This document shows positions 1-7,420 of a DNA stretch of 64,000 nucleotides, in pieces. The translations under genes and the position numbers were made by a program. This DNA is from JBCCQL01 sp039414355. Its GTDB lineage: Bacteria > Planctomycetota > Planctomycetia > Pirellulales > Lacipirellulaceae. The DNA lies in contig JBCDJN010000001.1 in assembly GCA_039414355.1 (NCBI GenBank), positions 1 through 64,000 of the forward strand, written 5' to 3'. Position 1 is the stretch's first letter; each line of letters opens with the position of its first letter. The notes beneath the pieces are model-generated. The model saw only the letters and a program-made list of their open reading frames with translations, was not told the origin of the DNA and ran no database searches.

Positions 1-902
1 GGATGACCGACGAGCCGCTGCTGCCCGGCCGCGACTACATCATCAAGCACTGCACGCGGCTCGCCTCGTGCAAGGTGACCACGCTGCGTTACCGCATCGA
101 CGTCAACACGCTGCACCGCGACCCGACGCCGTCGCTCAAGCTGAACGAGATCGGCCGAGTGCAGATCAAGACGAACCAGCCGCTGGCGCTGGACGGCTAC
201 CGGCGGAACCGCGGCACCGGGTCGTTCATCCTGATCGACCGGGTGACGAACGTGACGATCGGCGCAGGGATGATCCTCGACCGCAAGAGCGCCGGCGACG
301 ACGACCACTGGGACGACGAGGCGACCGAGGGCCTAACCGAACGGACCAGCCCGGTCACCGCGGACGAGCGTGCCGGCCGGTACGGGCAGAAGCCGGTCAC
401 CGTTCTCTTGACCGGCCCGCCCGCCAGCGGCAAGACGCCCATCGCCGGCGCCGTGGAACGAATGCTCTTCGACCAGGGCCGCGCGGTGCTGGTGCTCGAC
501 GGGCAGAGCATGCGGCGCGGGCTGAGCCGCGACCTTGGCTTCTCGATGGAAGACCGCAGCGAGAACCTCCGCCGCGCCGCCGAGGTAGCGAAGATGGCGG
601 GCAAGGCGGGCCTGATCACCATCGCCGCGTTTGTGGCGCCGCAGGAGGGAGTCCGCCGCAAGGCGGCTGAAGTGATCGGCGACGAGAACCTGATCATCGC
701 CCACTGTAGCGCCCCGGAAGCCTGGCGCCGCGAGAACGACGAGCAGGGCGTCTACGCCAAGGCCGACTCGGGCGAGATCGCCAGCCTCGCCAGCTACGAG
801 CCCCCGGCGTCGCCCGACCTGGAGCTGCCGCTCAACGAATTGAGCGTCGCGGAGTGTGCGGAGCGGGTCGTTAAGCTGCTTGAGGAGCGGGGGCTGATCT
901 AG
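1..902 (+). CDS. cysNC: CysN-CysC fusion, 3' part: sulfate adenylyltransferase subunit 1 C-terminus plus APS kinase
   Basis: The gene runs in from the left edge, so the GTPase core of CysN is missing. Residues of about 1-95 of the visible part match the last beta-barrel of CysN (LNEIGRVQIKTNQPLA, then RGTGSFILIDR). An APS kinase domain follows from about residue 130, with the P-loop GPPASGKTPIAG, LDGQSMRRGLS and DLGFSMEDRSENLRR, and the FVAP and GVYAKADSGEI segments. The fusion activates sulfate to APS and phosphorylates it to PAPS in the cytoplasm. The P-loop reads GKTP where GKST or GKTT is usual, and LDGQ replaces the more common LDGD; I cannot say whether either affects activity. The stop overlaps the convergent zinc-ribbon gene by 4 bp. 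Confidence 0.93.
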   Translation, partial: MTDEPLLPGRDYIIKHCTRLASCKVTTLRYRIDVNTLHRDPTPSLKLNEIGRVQIKTNQPLALDGYRRNRGTGSFILIDRVTNVTIGAGMILDRKSAGDDDHWDDEATEGLTERTSPVTADERAGRYGQKPVTVLLTGPPASGKTPIAGAVERMLFDQGRAVLVLDGQSMRRGLSRDLGFSMEDRSENLRRAAEVAKMAGKAGLITIAAFVAPQEGVRRKAAEVIGDENLIIAHCSAPEAWRRENDEQGVYAKADSGEIASLASYEPPASPDLELPLNELSVAECAERVVKLLEERGLI

Positions 903-1228
903 CCTCGATCACGGGCTGATCCCCGTTCCGCGTCGCGGGCTTCTTTCTCGAGACGCCGCCGTTTGCGACACGGGCGGCAGCGGGAAGCCCGACCGTAGAT
1001 CGGTCCTTTCACCACCTCGTAGTACCACTTCTGATCGGCCGCTAACCAGACTTCTTCTTTGCCGCAGTCGCAGCAAGTGAAGGGTTGGTCCACGTAGAAC
1101 GTTGGTGGGTCATACGAGTTGTTTGGCGCCTGCGCAGAGAGATCGGCTTCGATGGCGCCCTCCGGCAGTGAGGGACCGTGCTCGCGAATGTGCTCGGCTT
1201 TCTCTCGTTTCTCACGCCGCTTGGACAT
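899..1228 (-). CDS. small zinc-ribbon domain protein
   Basis: A 109-residue soluble protein. The centre has a CxxC pair (FTCCDCGKEEVW), then AADQKWYYE, then a second CxxC (SRCRPCRKRRR). This is the layout of the 'probable zinc-ribbon' family (zf-trcl), whose members bind one Zn and have no assigned function. Both ends are highly charged: the N-terminus starts MSKRREKREK and the C-terminus is rich in R, K and E, so nucleic-acid contact is possible but not shown. It converges on cysNC with a 4-bp overlap. No partner gene is evident. Confidence 0.8.
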   Translation of the reverse strand: MSKRREKREKAEHIREHGPSLPEGAIEADLSAQAPNNSYDPPTFYVDQPFTCCDCGKEEVWLAADQKWYYEVVKGPIYGRASRCRPCRKRRRLEKEARDAERGSARDRG

Positions 1229-1397
1229 GTTGAAGCAGCACTCGGGCCGTTGTGGGTAGCGTTGCTGATACGGTTGTGCTGTGGCCCCAAGGTTCCCAGC
1301 CAGTGTATTGGAGCCGAGTCATCATCGCACCATTACGCACAACTATCGGTTTCCAGCGGCGCGTGCTCTTTGAGATATCTGTTCGCCGCGTTGACGA

Positions 1398-1425
1398 TTG
1401 ACGCGATACGGTTCTTATGTACACT
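1398..1425 (+). promoter_or_regulatory. candidate sigma70-type promoter for the VOC gene
   Basis: TTGACG at 1398-1403 and TACACT at 1420-1425 are separated by 16 bp, about 35 bp before the chosen VOC start. A second TTGACG at 1391-1396 offers a longer spacing. The match is by eye only. Confidence 0.3.
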
Positions 1426-1460
1426 ATCCGCCGCTTCACATCACCCCCGAGGAAGTAACG

Positions 1461-1862
1461 ATGGCGGAGACAATGAATCCTGTTTGCTGGTTCGAGATCC
1501 CGGCCAGCGACATCAACCGGGCGAAGGCCTATTACGAGGCGACGCTCGGCGCTGAGATAACCCTTCACGAGATGCCGTCGCTGGACGGCGGCGTGATCAA
1601 GATGGGATGGTTCCCCATGAACCCCGACGGGGCGGGCGCCACCGGGTCCCTGGTGGAGCACGCGGAGTATACGCCCTCACACCACGGAACCGTGGTGTAC
1701 TTCAGCCGCGAAGATATCCCCGCGGTTTGTGCACGCGGCGAGGCGGCCGGCGGTAAGACTCTGCTGCCGGAAAGCTCGATCGGCGAGCACGGCTTCATGG
1801 CGTTCTTGGAAGACACCGAGGGGAACCGTATCGGGTTGCACCGTCAAGTCAGCAGCCAATGA
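1461..1862 (+). CDS. VOC superfamily (glyoxalase/bleomycin-resistance-like) protein
   Basis: A 133-residue cytoplasmic protein with the two-module VOC fold: NPVCWFEIPASDINRAKAYY opens the first beta-alpha-beta module, and HGTVVYF begins the second, which ends MAFLEDTEGNRIGLH. Members bind a metal and catalyse varied reactions such as isomerisation, epimerisation and ring cleavage, so the substrate cannot be named. The start at 1461 was chosen because GAGGAAG lies just upstream and homologues begin near NPVxWFEI; an in-frame start at 1398 would add a non-conserved extension. It is followed by a strong hairpin. Confidence 0.85.
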   Translation: MAETMNPVCWFEIPASDINRAKAYYEATLGAEITLHEMPSLDGGVIKMGWFPMNPDGAGATGSLVEHAEYTPSHHGTVVYFSREDIPAVCARGEAAGGKTLLPESSIGEHGFMAFLEDTEGNRIGLHRQVSSQ

Positions 1863-1891
1863 ACGACCCCCGTGCCATCGGAAAACAAGCA

Positions 1892-1923
1892 AGGCCGCAG
1901 CCCGAATGATCGGGCTGCGGCCT
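1892..1923. terminator. bidirectional intrinsic terminator
   Basis: A perfect 14-bp inverted repeat (arms 1892-1905 and 1910-1923) encloses a 4-base loop, ATGA. It lies between the convergent VOC and lysine-rich genes. The T-rich side is on the minus strand (TGCTTGTTTTCC follows the stem), so it should stop transcription of the minus-strand gene best and also serve the VOC gene. Confidence 0.8.
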
Positions 1924-1958
1924 ATGCTGTTACGGTGCTCGGTATATCGCGGTTGAGT

Positions 1959-2327
1959 TCAGCCGCTGATCTTCTTGAGCGTGGTGAGCAGCTCCTTGGC
2001 CGCGTCGACACCGCCGACCTTCTCGGCGAAGTTCTTGGCGTCAACCAGGGAATCAACGCTCACTTTGCCCGTGGCGGCGGCCGCCTTGCGGCCCGGCTTC
2101 GGCCCGGGCTTGGGGCCCGGCTTCCGCTTCTTGGTCTTCTTCTTCCCGGCGGCCGAGAGCACGTTGCTCACCTGCGGCGGCGAGACATCGATGCCCTTGG
2201 CGGAAAGCGCCTTGGCAATGGCGGTTGGGCCCTGGCCAGGGTTCGCCTTGTCGTAGTCGCGAATCGCCTGACTCTTGTTGACCTTGCCGCTGGCCTTCTT
2301 AACTGTCTTCTTTGCCGCCTTCGCCAT
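1959..2327 (-). CDS. lysine-rich, HTH-like basic protein
   Basis: A 122-residue protein in three parts. Residues 1-17 form a basic tail (MAKAAKKTVKKASGKV). Residues of about 18-60 look like a helix-turn-helix, with NKSQAIRDYDKANP, GPTAIAKALSAKG and VSPPQVSNVLSA. Residues 61-87 form a linker of KKKTKKRKPGPKPGPKPGRK type, like histone H1 or HMG tails. The C-terminus is a short helical segment (DAAKELLTTLKKI). A DNA-binding or nucleoid role is inferred, not shown; similar NKSQAIRD proteins are frequent in planctomycetes. GAGAGG precedes the ATG. The hairpin at 1892-1923 is its likely terminator. Confidence 0.75.
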   Translation of the reverse strand: MAKAAKKTVKKASGKVNKSQAIRDYDKANPGQGPTAIAKALSAKGIDVSPPQVSNVLSAAGKKKTKKRKPGPKPGPKPGRKAAAATGKVSVDSLVDAKNFAEKVGGVDAAKELLTTLKKISG

Positions 2328-2744
2328 GAGAACCTCTCTGACTAGAAAAACACTTAGTGTCGATGCCCGTTAATCAACCAAGTCGGCCATCTTATAGTGT
2401 CTATCCACTACTGTATACCCGGTTTACCAATCGCTTCATCGTAGCCGTATCGATTGTGCCTACTGAAACAAACGCCCTGCGAGTTGTAAGGTTCATGTGA
2501 ACGATCCTTGGTGTGGTTAGCCGACGTTCGGGGCGTGAACCGGTGTCGCTACCTTGTCCGTCTCCCGACGGGCTTATGGGGTTTCTGATCGAATGTCCTG
2601 CTGGGCTAAGGGCTCGTCTCACTTCTGGCGGGGGCGATCACCCGCAGCTACACTGCCCGGCAGGTCGGCTCACTTTCTGACGGCAGAGCCGCCGCTTAGG
2701 CCTGCCGACTACCGAGGCGGGCCGATTGATTGGAAGGAGACGCG
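2328..2744. other. intergenic region with no recognised gene
   Basis: A 417-bp gap between the divergent lysine-rich and small membrane protein genes, which must hold both promoters. I see a 12-bp palindrome at 2491-2502 (GTTCATGTGAAC) and no tRNA, RNase P or SRP RNA signature. Short open frames on both strands have no family resemblance. An undetected small RNA cannot be excluded. Confidence 0.4.
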
Positions 2745-3002
2745 ATGAGCTGGCTCTTCGAGAGAACCGTAGAATGCGCCGCGTGGGTGGCGATGTTCGT
2801 GGCGTGGGTTTCGGCGGCGCTCGCCATCTGGTGGCTGCTTCTCTGGTTCGGCACGCTGCAGACTGAGCCCGACCACGAGCTGATCCGCAGCAGCGCGAAA
2901 GCCGCCGGCGCGTTCGTGGGATTCTCACTTGGGCTTGGTGGGCTCGCGTGCGTCGACCGGTTCTTGTTTGACGCGGACGAATTCGAGACCGGCAACGACT
3001 AG
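2745..3002 (+). CDS. small two-helix membrane protein of unknown function
   Basis: An 85-residue protein. Two hydrophobic stretches are visible, at about residues 14-36 (AMFVAWVSAALAIWWLLLWF) and 53-70 (GAFVGFSLGLGGLACV), followed by an acidic tail (DADEFETGND). Both should span the inner membrane. The start was set at 2745 because AAGGAG lies 6 bases upstream; a TTG five codons earlier would overlap that site. I do not recognise the family. It stands alone before trkA, with only a short 6-bp-stem hairpin (3003-3023) after it. Confidence 0.65.
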   Translation: MSWLFERTVECAAWVAMFVAWVSAALAIWWLLLWFGTLQTEPDHELIRSSAKAAGAFVGFSLGLGGLACVDRFLFDADEFETGND

Positions 3003-3142
3003 CCGAGCCGGGCTCTTGCTCGGGCGACCACCAGACCAGTTCTTTCGCGCGGCCCTCCGGTTTACAATCGACTCGAACGCTTGGGCGCGAGTCGGCGTTA
3101 CCAATCCACAAGGCGGGCGAGCGTCGCCGCCCGGCCCTCTCC

Positions 3143-4483
3143 ATGCGAATCGTTGTGCTCGGCGCCGGCACGGTCGGCCGATCGATCTCAGCCCTGCTGT
3201 GCCAGTACGGCCACAGTCTCACGGTTATCGACGCCTCGGCCGAACGCGTCCGCCAGCTAAACGACAGCTTAGACGTGCGGGCCATCCACGGCTCGGCGTC
3301 GCAGGCCAGCGTGCTATTCCAGGCAGGCATTGGAAGCGCCGACCTCTGCCTGGCGATGACCGGCATCGACGAGGTCAACCTGGTCGGCGGCAGCATGGCG
3401 TCGGCGATGGGCGCCCGGCGGTCGGTGTCCCGCGTCTACGCGCCGGTTTTTCGCGACCTGAGCACGTTCGACTACCGCCGGCACTTCGGCATCGATCGGT
3501 TGCTGAGTGTCGAGCAACTCACGGCTGTCGAGCTCGCGCGGAAGATCCGCCATCCCGGATCCGTCTCGGTCGAGAACCTAGCCGGCGGCAACGTGCAGGT
3601 GCACGCGCTAAACGTCGGTGAAGACTTGGCCGGGGTCGGTGTCGCGTTGAAAGACTTGAAGCTCCCCAGCGGCGTCCGAGTGGGTTCAATCACCCGCAAC
3701 GAGCAGACCCGCATCGCCGGCGCGGACGACATGCTCGTCCCCGGTGACCGGATCACCCTGATCGGCGCCGGCGAGGAGCTCTACAAGGCGACGCGGCTGT
3801 TCCGATCGGAGAAGAACAAGCCGCAGCATATTGTGATCGCCGGCGGCGGCGAGACCGGTTATCACCTCGCCCATTCTCTGGAAGGCCGGCGGATGCGGGT
3901 CACGCTGATGGAGAGCGACCGCGACCGCTGCGACTTCCTCGCAAGCCACCTGGAGCACGCGACGGTGGTGCACCGCGACGCGACTCGGCGGAACGATTTG
4001 GAAGAGGAGCGCATCGGATCAGCGGACGTCTTTGTTGCGTGCACCGGCGACGACGAAAACAACATCGTCGCCGCCGTCGAGGCCCGCGACATCGGCGCCG
4101 GGCAGGTCATGTCGCTCGTCGGCCGGCCCGACTACGCTCAAGTGGTCGGTCGACTCGGCATCGACTTCGCCGTGAGCCCGCGGGAAGTGGTCGCCAAAGA
4201 AGTGCTAGGCTATCTAACAACCGGCGCGGTGGTTTCCCGTTCTATGCCGAGCGCTTCGACGGGGCTGGCGATTCTGGAGATTGATGTCCAAGCCGACTCG
4301 CACGCCGCGCGGGTGCAACTCGCCGACCTGGCGCTTCCGGAGCAGTGCCTGATCCTCGCGTGCGTCCGCGAAGGCTTTGCGACAGTGCCCGGCGCCGACC
4401 AGCGGTTTACGGCGGGTGACACCGTCGTCGCCCTGGTCGCCGAGCAATCCGAAAAAGACGCCGTCGCCCTGTTCGAGAATTAA
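3143..4483 (+). CDS. trkA: TrkA, regulatory NAD-binding subunit of Trk potassium uptake
   Basis: A 446-residue cytoplasmic protein with two RCK modules in tandem. The first begins at residue 1 with the Rossmann motif MRIVVLGAGTVGRSI and ends in an RCK_C/TrkA_C segment near residues 140-225. The second begins near residue 230 (HIVIAGGGETGYHLA) and ends at the C-terminus in another RCK_C (GDTVVALVAEQ). TrkA gates the TrkH channel in response to nucleotides. Length and layout are normal for the family. trkH follows after 71 bp on the same strand, so the two are probably one operon. Confidence 0.95.
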   Translation: MRIVVLGAGTVGRSISALLCQYGHSLTVIDASAERVRQLNDSLDVRAIHGSASQASVLFQAGIGSADLCLAMTGIDEVNLVGGSMASAMGARRSVSRVYAPVFRDLSTFDYRRHFGIDRLLSVEQLTAVELARKIRHPGSVSVENLAGGNVQVHALNVGEDLAGVGVALKDLKLPSGVRVGSITRNEQTRIAGADDMLVPGDRITLIGAGEELYKATRLFRSEKNKPQHIVIAGGGETGYHLAHSLEGRRMRVTLMESDRDRCDFLASHLEHATVVHRDATRRNDLEEERIGSADVFVACTGDDENNIVAAVEARDIGAGQVMSLVGRPDYAQVVGRLGIDFAVSPREVVAKEVLGYLTTGAVVSRSMPSASTGLAILEIDVQADSHAARVQLADLALPEQCLILACVREGFATVPGADQRFTAGDTVVALVAEQSEKDAVALFEN

Positions 4484-4554
4484 CCCGCCCGCGGAGCTGC
4501 CGGCGGCGTGCCCTTCCCCCCACTTGCGATCAAGCCCGAAACCGGCCATCAGCG

Positions 4555-6180
4555 ATGAACCTGCGTTTGGTCTCACGGATGCTCGGCTCGGTCGCCTGGC
4601 TGATTGGCGCGGCGATGGCGTTCAGCCTGATCTGGGCGTTCCCCCAGTGCGGCGCCGGGCAGGCGGAGTTTGAATTGAAGGCCTTCTACGGCCTGATCGG
4701 ATCGATGGTGGTTTGCGCGGTGGTGGGCGGCCTGCTCCGCTGGTACGGCCGCGGCCTCAAGGACGCCACGCTGTTCCGAAAAGAGGCGATGGCCGTCGTG
4801 GGTCTGAGCTGGGTGCTCGCCACGGCGTTGGGCGGACTGCCCTACTACCTTGGCGGCATGGTCTACCGCGCCGACGCCGCGGGCGAGCCGATGACGATGG
4901 GCGTAGCCGAGTGTCTGTTCGAAGCACAATCGGGCTTTAGCACGACGGGCGCGACCGTGTTGTCGCAGATTGACAACCTCGAATGGGCGCCACGCTGCCT
5001 GTTGTTCTGGCGATCGAGCACCCACTTCCTCGGCGGGCTGGGCATCATCGTCTTGTTCGTCGCCATCCTCGGACAAGGCGCCGCCGGCAAGGCGCTCATG
5101 CGCGCTGAGATGCCCGGCCCCAACAAGGACAGCTCGCACGAACGCATGCAGCACACCGCCTGGGTGTTCGCAGGGATCTATTGTGCGCTCAACGTGGTGA
5201 TGGCCGTGGTGCTGAAGCTCGAAGGACCAACCACGGCGCGGGGGCACATCACTTGGTTCGAGGCGATCTGCCACGCCTTCGGCACAATGGCAACCGGCGG
5301 CTTCAGCACCATGGACGCCAGCCTCGGCGGCTTCGAGTCGCCGCTGGTCGAGTACACGGTGACGGTCTTCATGATCTTCGCCGGGACGAACTTCACACTC
5401 ATCTACCTGTTCTGCCTCGGCAAGCCGAGCCGGTTGTTCACCGATCTTGAGAGCCGTACGTACTTCCTAATCATTGCCGGCGCCACGACGGCGGTGATTG
5501 TGTTTGGCTACATCGATCACTCGGGGCAGGGCCGGAGCGATTTCGACCCCACCGAGACCATCCCCGCGTGGCAAGAGGCCGAAATCGCCTTCCGCGATAG
5601 CCTATTCCATGTGGTCTCCGTGATGACCACCACGGGCTTCGGCGCCGCCGACTACGACCAGTGGAGCAACGCCTCACGGGCGCTGTTCTTGTTCCTCATG
5701 TTCGTCGGAGCGTGTGCGGGCAGCACCGGCGGCGGCATGAAGGTGATCCGTCACATTCTGTTCGTGAAGATCATCGGCCGGGAGTTTGAACTGTCATTCC
5801 ACCCTTCGGTGGTTCGCCACCTGCGAATCGGCAAGGAAACCCTCACCGACCCCGACCTGGTGCGCACGGTGCTGACCTACGTCGGCCTGATCGCCATGGT
5901 CTTCACAACCGGATGGTTGATCCTGGTGGCGATCGAACCCGACAGCACCTGGACCGACGCGGGCTTCTCGATCGATAACAAGCTGATGGACTCCGCCTCA
6001 GCCGTGGCGGCGTCGCTGCACAACATCGGCCCGGGGCTCGGCGTGGTGGGCCCGACGCAGAACTACGCGCTCTTCACCGCTCCGGCCAAACTGCTTTTCA
6101 CTTTCCTCATGATGCTCGGCCGGCTCGAACTCTTCGCCATCTTCGTGCTCGTCCTCCCTAGCTTCTGGCGAACCCGCTAA
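4555..6180 (+). CDS. trkH: TrkH-type potassium uptake channel subunit
   Basis: A 541-residue integral membrane protein with about ten hydrophobic spans arranged as four M1-P-M2 repeats. The pore-loop glycines are visible in STTGATVLS, MATGGFSTMD, TTTGFGAADYDQW and the last repeat near SLHNIGPGLG. The segment GACAGSTGGGMKVIRHI is a family hallmark. It conducts K+ across the inner membrane with TrkA as its cytoplasmic partner, encoded just upstream. The lactonase-like gene begins 14 bp after the stop and may be co-transcribed. Confidence 0.95.
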   Translation: MNLRLVSRMLGSVAWLIGAAMAFSLIWAFPQCGAGQAEFELKAFYGLIGSMVVCAVVGGLLRWYGRGLKDATLFRKEAMAVVGLSWVLATALGGLPYYLGGMVYRADAAGEPMTMGVAECLFEAQSGFSTTGATVLSQIDNLEWAPRCLLFWRSSTHFLGGLGIIVLFVAILGQGAAGKALMRAEMPGPNKDSSHERMQHTAWVFAGIYCALNVVMAVVLKLEGPTTARGHITWFEAICHAFGTMATGGFSTMDASLGGFESPLVEYTVTVFMIFAGTNFTLIYLFCLGKPSRLFTDLESRTYFLIIAGATTAVIVFGYIDHSGQGRSDFDPTETIPAWQEAEIAFRDSLFHVVSVMTTTGFGAADYDQWSNASRALFLFLMFVGACAGSTGGGMKVIRHILFVKIIGREFELSFHPSVVRHLRIGKETLTDPDLVRTVLTYVGLIAMVFTTGWLILVAIEPDSTWTDAGFSIDNKLMDSASAVAASLHNIGPGLGVVGPTQNYALFTAPAKLLFTFLMMLGRLELFAIFVLVLPSFWRTR

Positions 6181-6194
6181 CGCACTGACACCTT

Positions 6195-7325
6195 ATGACG
6201 CAACGCCTCGCCCTACTCGCCTTTCTCGCTCTGCTCGCCCCCGCGCGAGGACAATCGGTGGACGTCTGGATTGGCACCACCACCGGCGGCGGTGAGTCCA
6301 AGGGCATCTACCACCTGACCCTGGACGAAGCGACGGGCGAACTCAGCGACGCCCGCCTGGTTGGTAATATCAAGCAACCCGGTTTCTTAGCGTTGCACCC
6401 AACGCTGCCGATTCTCTACTCCACAGGCGGCGTGGGGGTGGCGAAGTGGCGGATGGAAGGCAGCGACCTCGGTATCTTTAGTCCGATCAACGACCAGAGG
6501 GCGGTGGCCCAGGAGGGCTCGCCAGCCCACCTAGCCGTAGACCGCTCGGGTCGAGTGCTGTTAACGGCTCACTACGGGTCAGGTTCGGTATGCGCGATTC
6601 CACTGGATAGTAGTGGCTCGTTCGGCGATACGACTCAAGTGATCAAGCACCCCGCCGGCTCTGGCGTTGTGCCTGATCGCCAAAAGGGCCCCCACCCGCA
6701 CTGGATTGGAACCTCGCCCGACAACCGATTCGTCTTCGTGCCCGACTTGGGCTGTGACAAGGTCTTCATCTACGAGCTCGACGCCGAGCGTGCGGAGCTA
6801 ACCGCGCACGGCTCGGTCGACACACCACCGGGCGGCGGCCCGCGGCACATGAAGTTCTCGCCCGATGGTCGCCACGCCTACGTGGTGAACGAACTCACGA
6901 TGTCGCTAACCGTTATGACCTACGACGCCGAGGCCGGCGCCTTTGAGGTGATTCAGACGATCCCAACAATCAGCGAGCAGCAGAAGGCTGGTCAGAGCTT
7001 CAACAGCGGATCGGAAGTCCGCGTGCACCCCAGCGGGCGGTTCGTCTACTCGGCGAACCGCGGGCATGACAGCATTACCGCGTTCGCCGTGGATGCGGCA
7101 ACCGGGCAGTTATCGCTCGTTGAGCAAGAACCAATCCGCGGCGCCTGGCCCCGCAACTTCAGTCTCTCGCCCTCGGGAAAGTGGCTGCTGGCGGCCGGGC
7201 GCGATAGCAACACGCTCGCGGTCTTTGCGATCGACCAATCGACCGGCGAGCTACGCTACGACCGCCAGATCGCCTCGGTCCCTTCACCCATCTGTGTAAC
7301 GGTGGGTCGGACGGCTGGCGATTGA
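6195..7325 (+). CDS. secreted lactonase-type seven-bladed beta-propeller (6-phosphogluconolactonase-like)
   Basis: A 376-residue protein with a signal peptide (RLALLAFLALLAPARG, cleavage near residue 20). The rest matches the YbhE/Pgl lactonase propeller: IYHLTLDEATGEL, GVVPDRQKGPHPHWIGTSPD, FVPDLGCDKVFIYELD, HMKFSPDGRHAYVVNEL. Cytoplasmic YbhE enzymes hydrolyse 6-phosphogluconolactone, but the export signal argues against that substrate here; a lactone formed by sugar oxidation outside the cytoplasm is a guess. It lies 14 bp after trkH. Confidence 0.85.
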   Translation: MTQRLALLAFLALLAPARGQSVDVWIGTTTGGGESKGIYHLTLDEATGELSDARLVGNIKQPGFLALHPTLPILYSTGGVGVAKWRMEGSDLGIFSPINDQRAVAQEGSPAHLAVDRSGRVLLTAHYGSGSVCAIPLDSSGSFGDTTQVIKHPAGSGVVPDRQKGPHPHWIGTSPDNRFVFVPDLGCDKVFIYELDAERAELTAHGSVDTPPGGGPRHMKFSPDGRHAYVVNELTMSLTVMTYDAEAGAFEVIQTIPTISEQQKAGQSFNSGSEVRVHPSGRFVYSANRGHDSITAFAVDAATGQLSLVEQEPIRGAWPRNFSLSPSGKWLLAAGRDSNTLAVFAIDQSTGELRYDRQIASVPSPICVTVGRTAGD

Positions 7326-7338
7326 GAGGGGAGCGGCG

Positions 7339-7389
7339 TCTGGCTTCTTGGATCAGCGTCGATTAGCGAAGATCAGCGTTCTGGCTTCT
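7339..7389. repeat. nested pair of short direct repeats
   Basis: TCTGGCTTCT occurs at 7339-7348 and 7380-7389, and GATCAGCGT at 7351-7359 and 7371-7379. The order is A-B-B-A in direct orientation, in the 95-bp gap before mfd. No function is assigned. Confidence 0.5.
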
Positions 7390-7420
7390 GCCTGTCACTG
7401 TTGCCGCGTAGACTACCCGT

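Noticed and set aside
1489..1500. GGTTCGAGATCC, resembling a tRNA T-loop
   Set aside because: It lies inside the VOC coding frame and no acceptor or anticodon stem can be drawn around it.
2401..2622. A 73-codon minus-strand frame in the 2.3-2.7 kb gap
   Set aside because: No ribosome-binding site, no family resemblance and an R/S/T-rich composition; treated as non-coding.
3003..3023. 6-bp-stem hairpin after the small membrane protein gene
   Set aside because: The stem is short and no T-tract follows; too weak to call a terminator.
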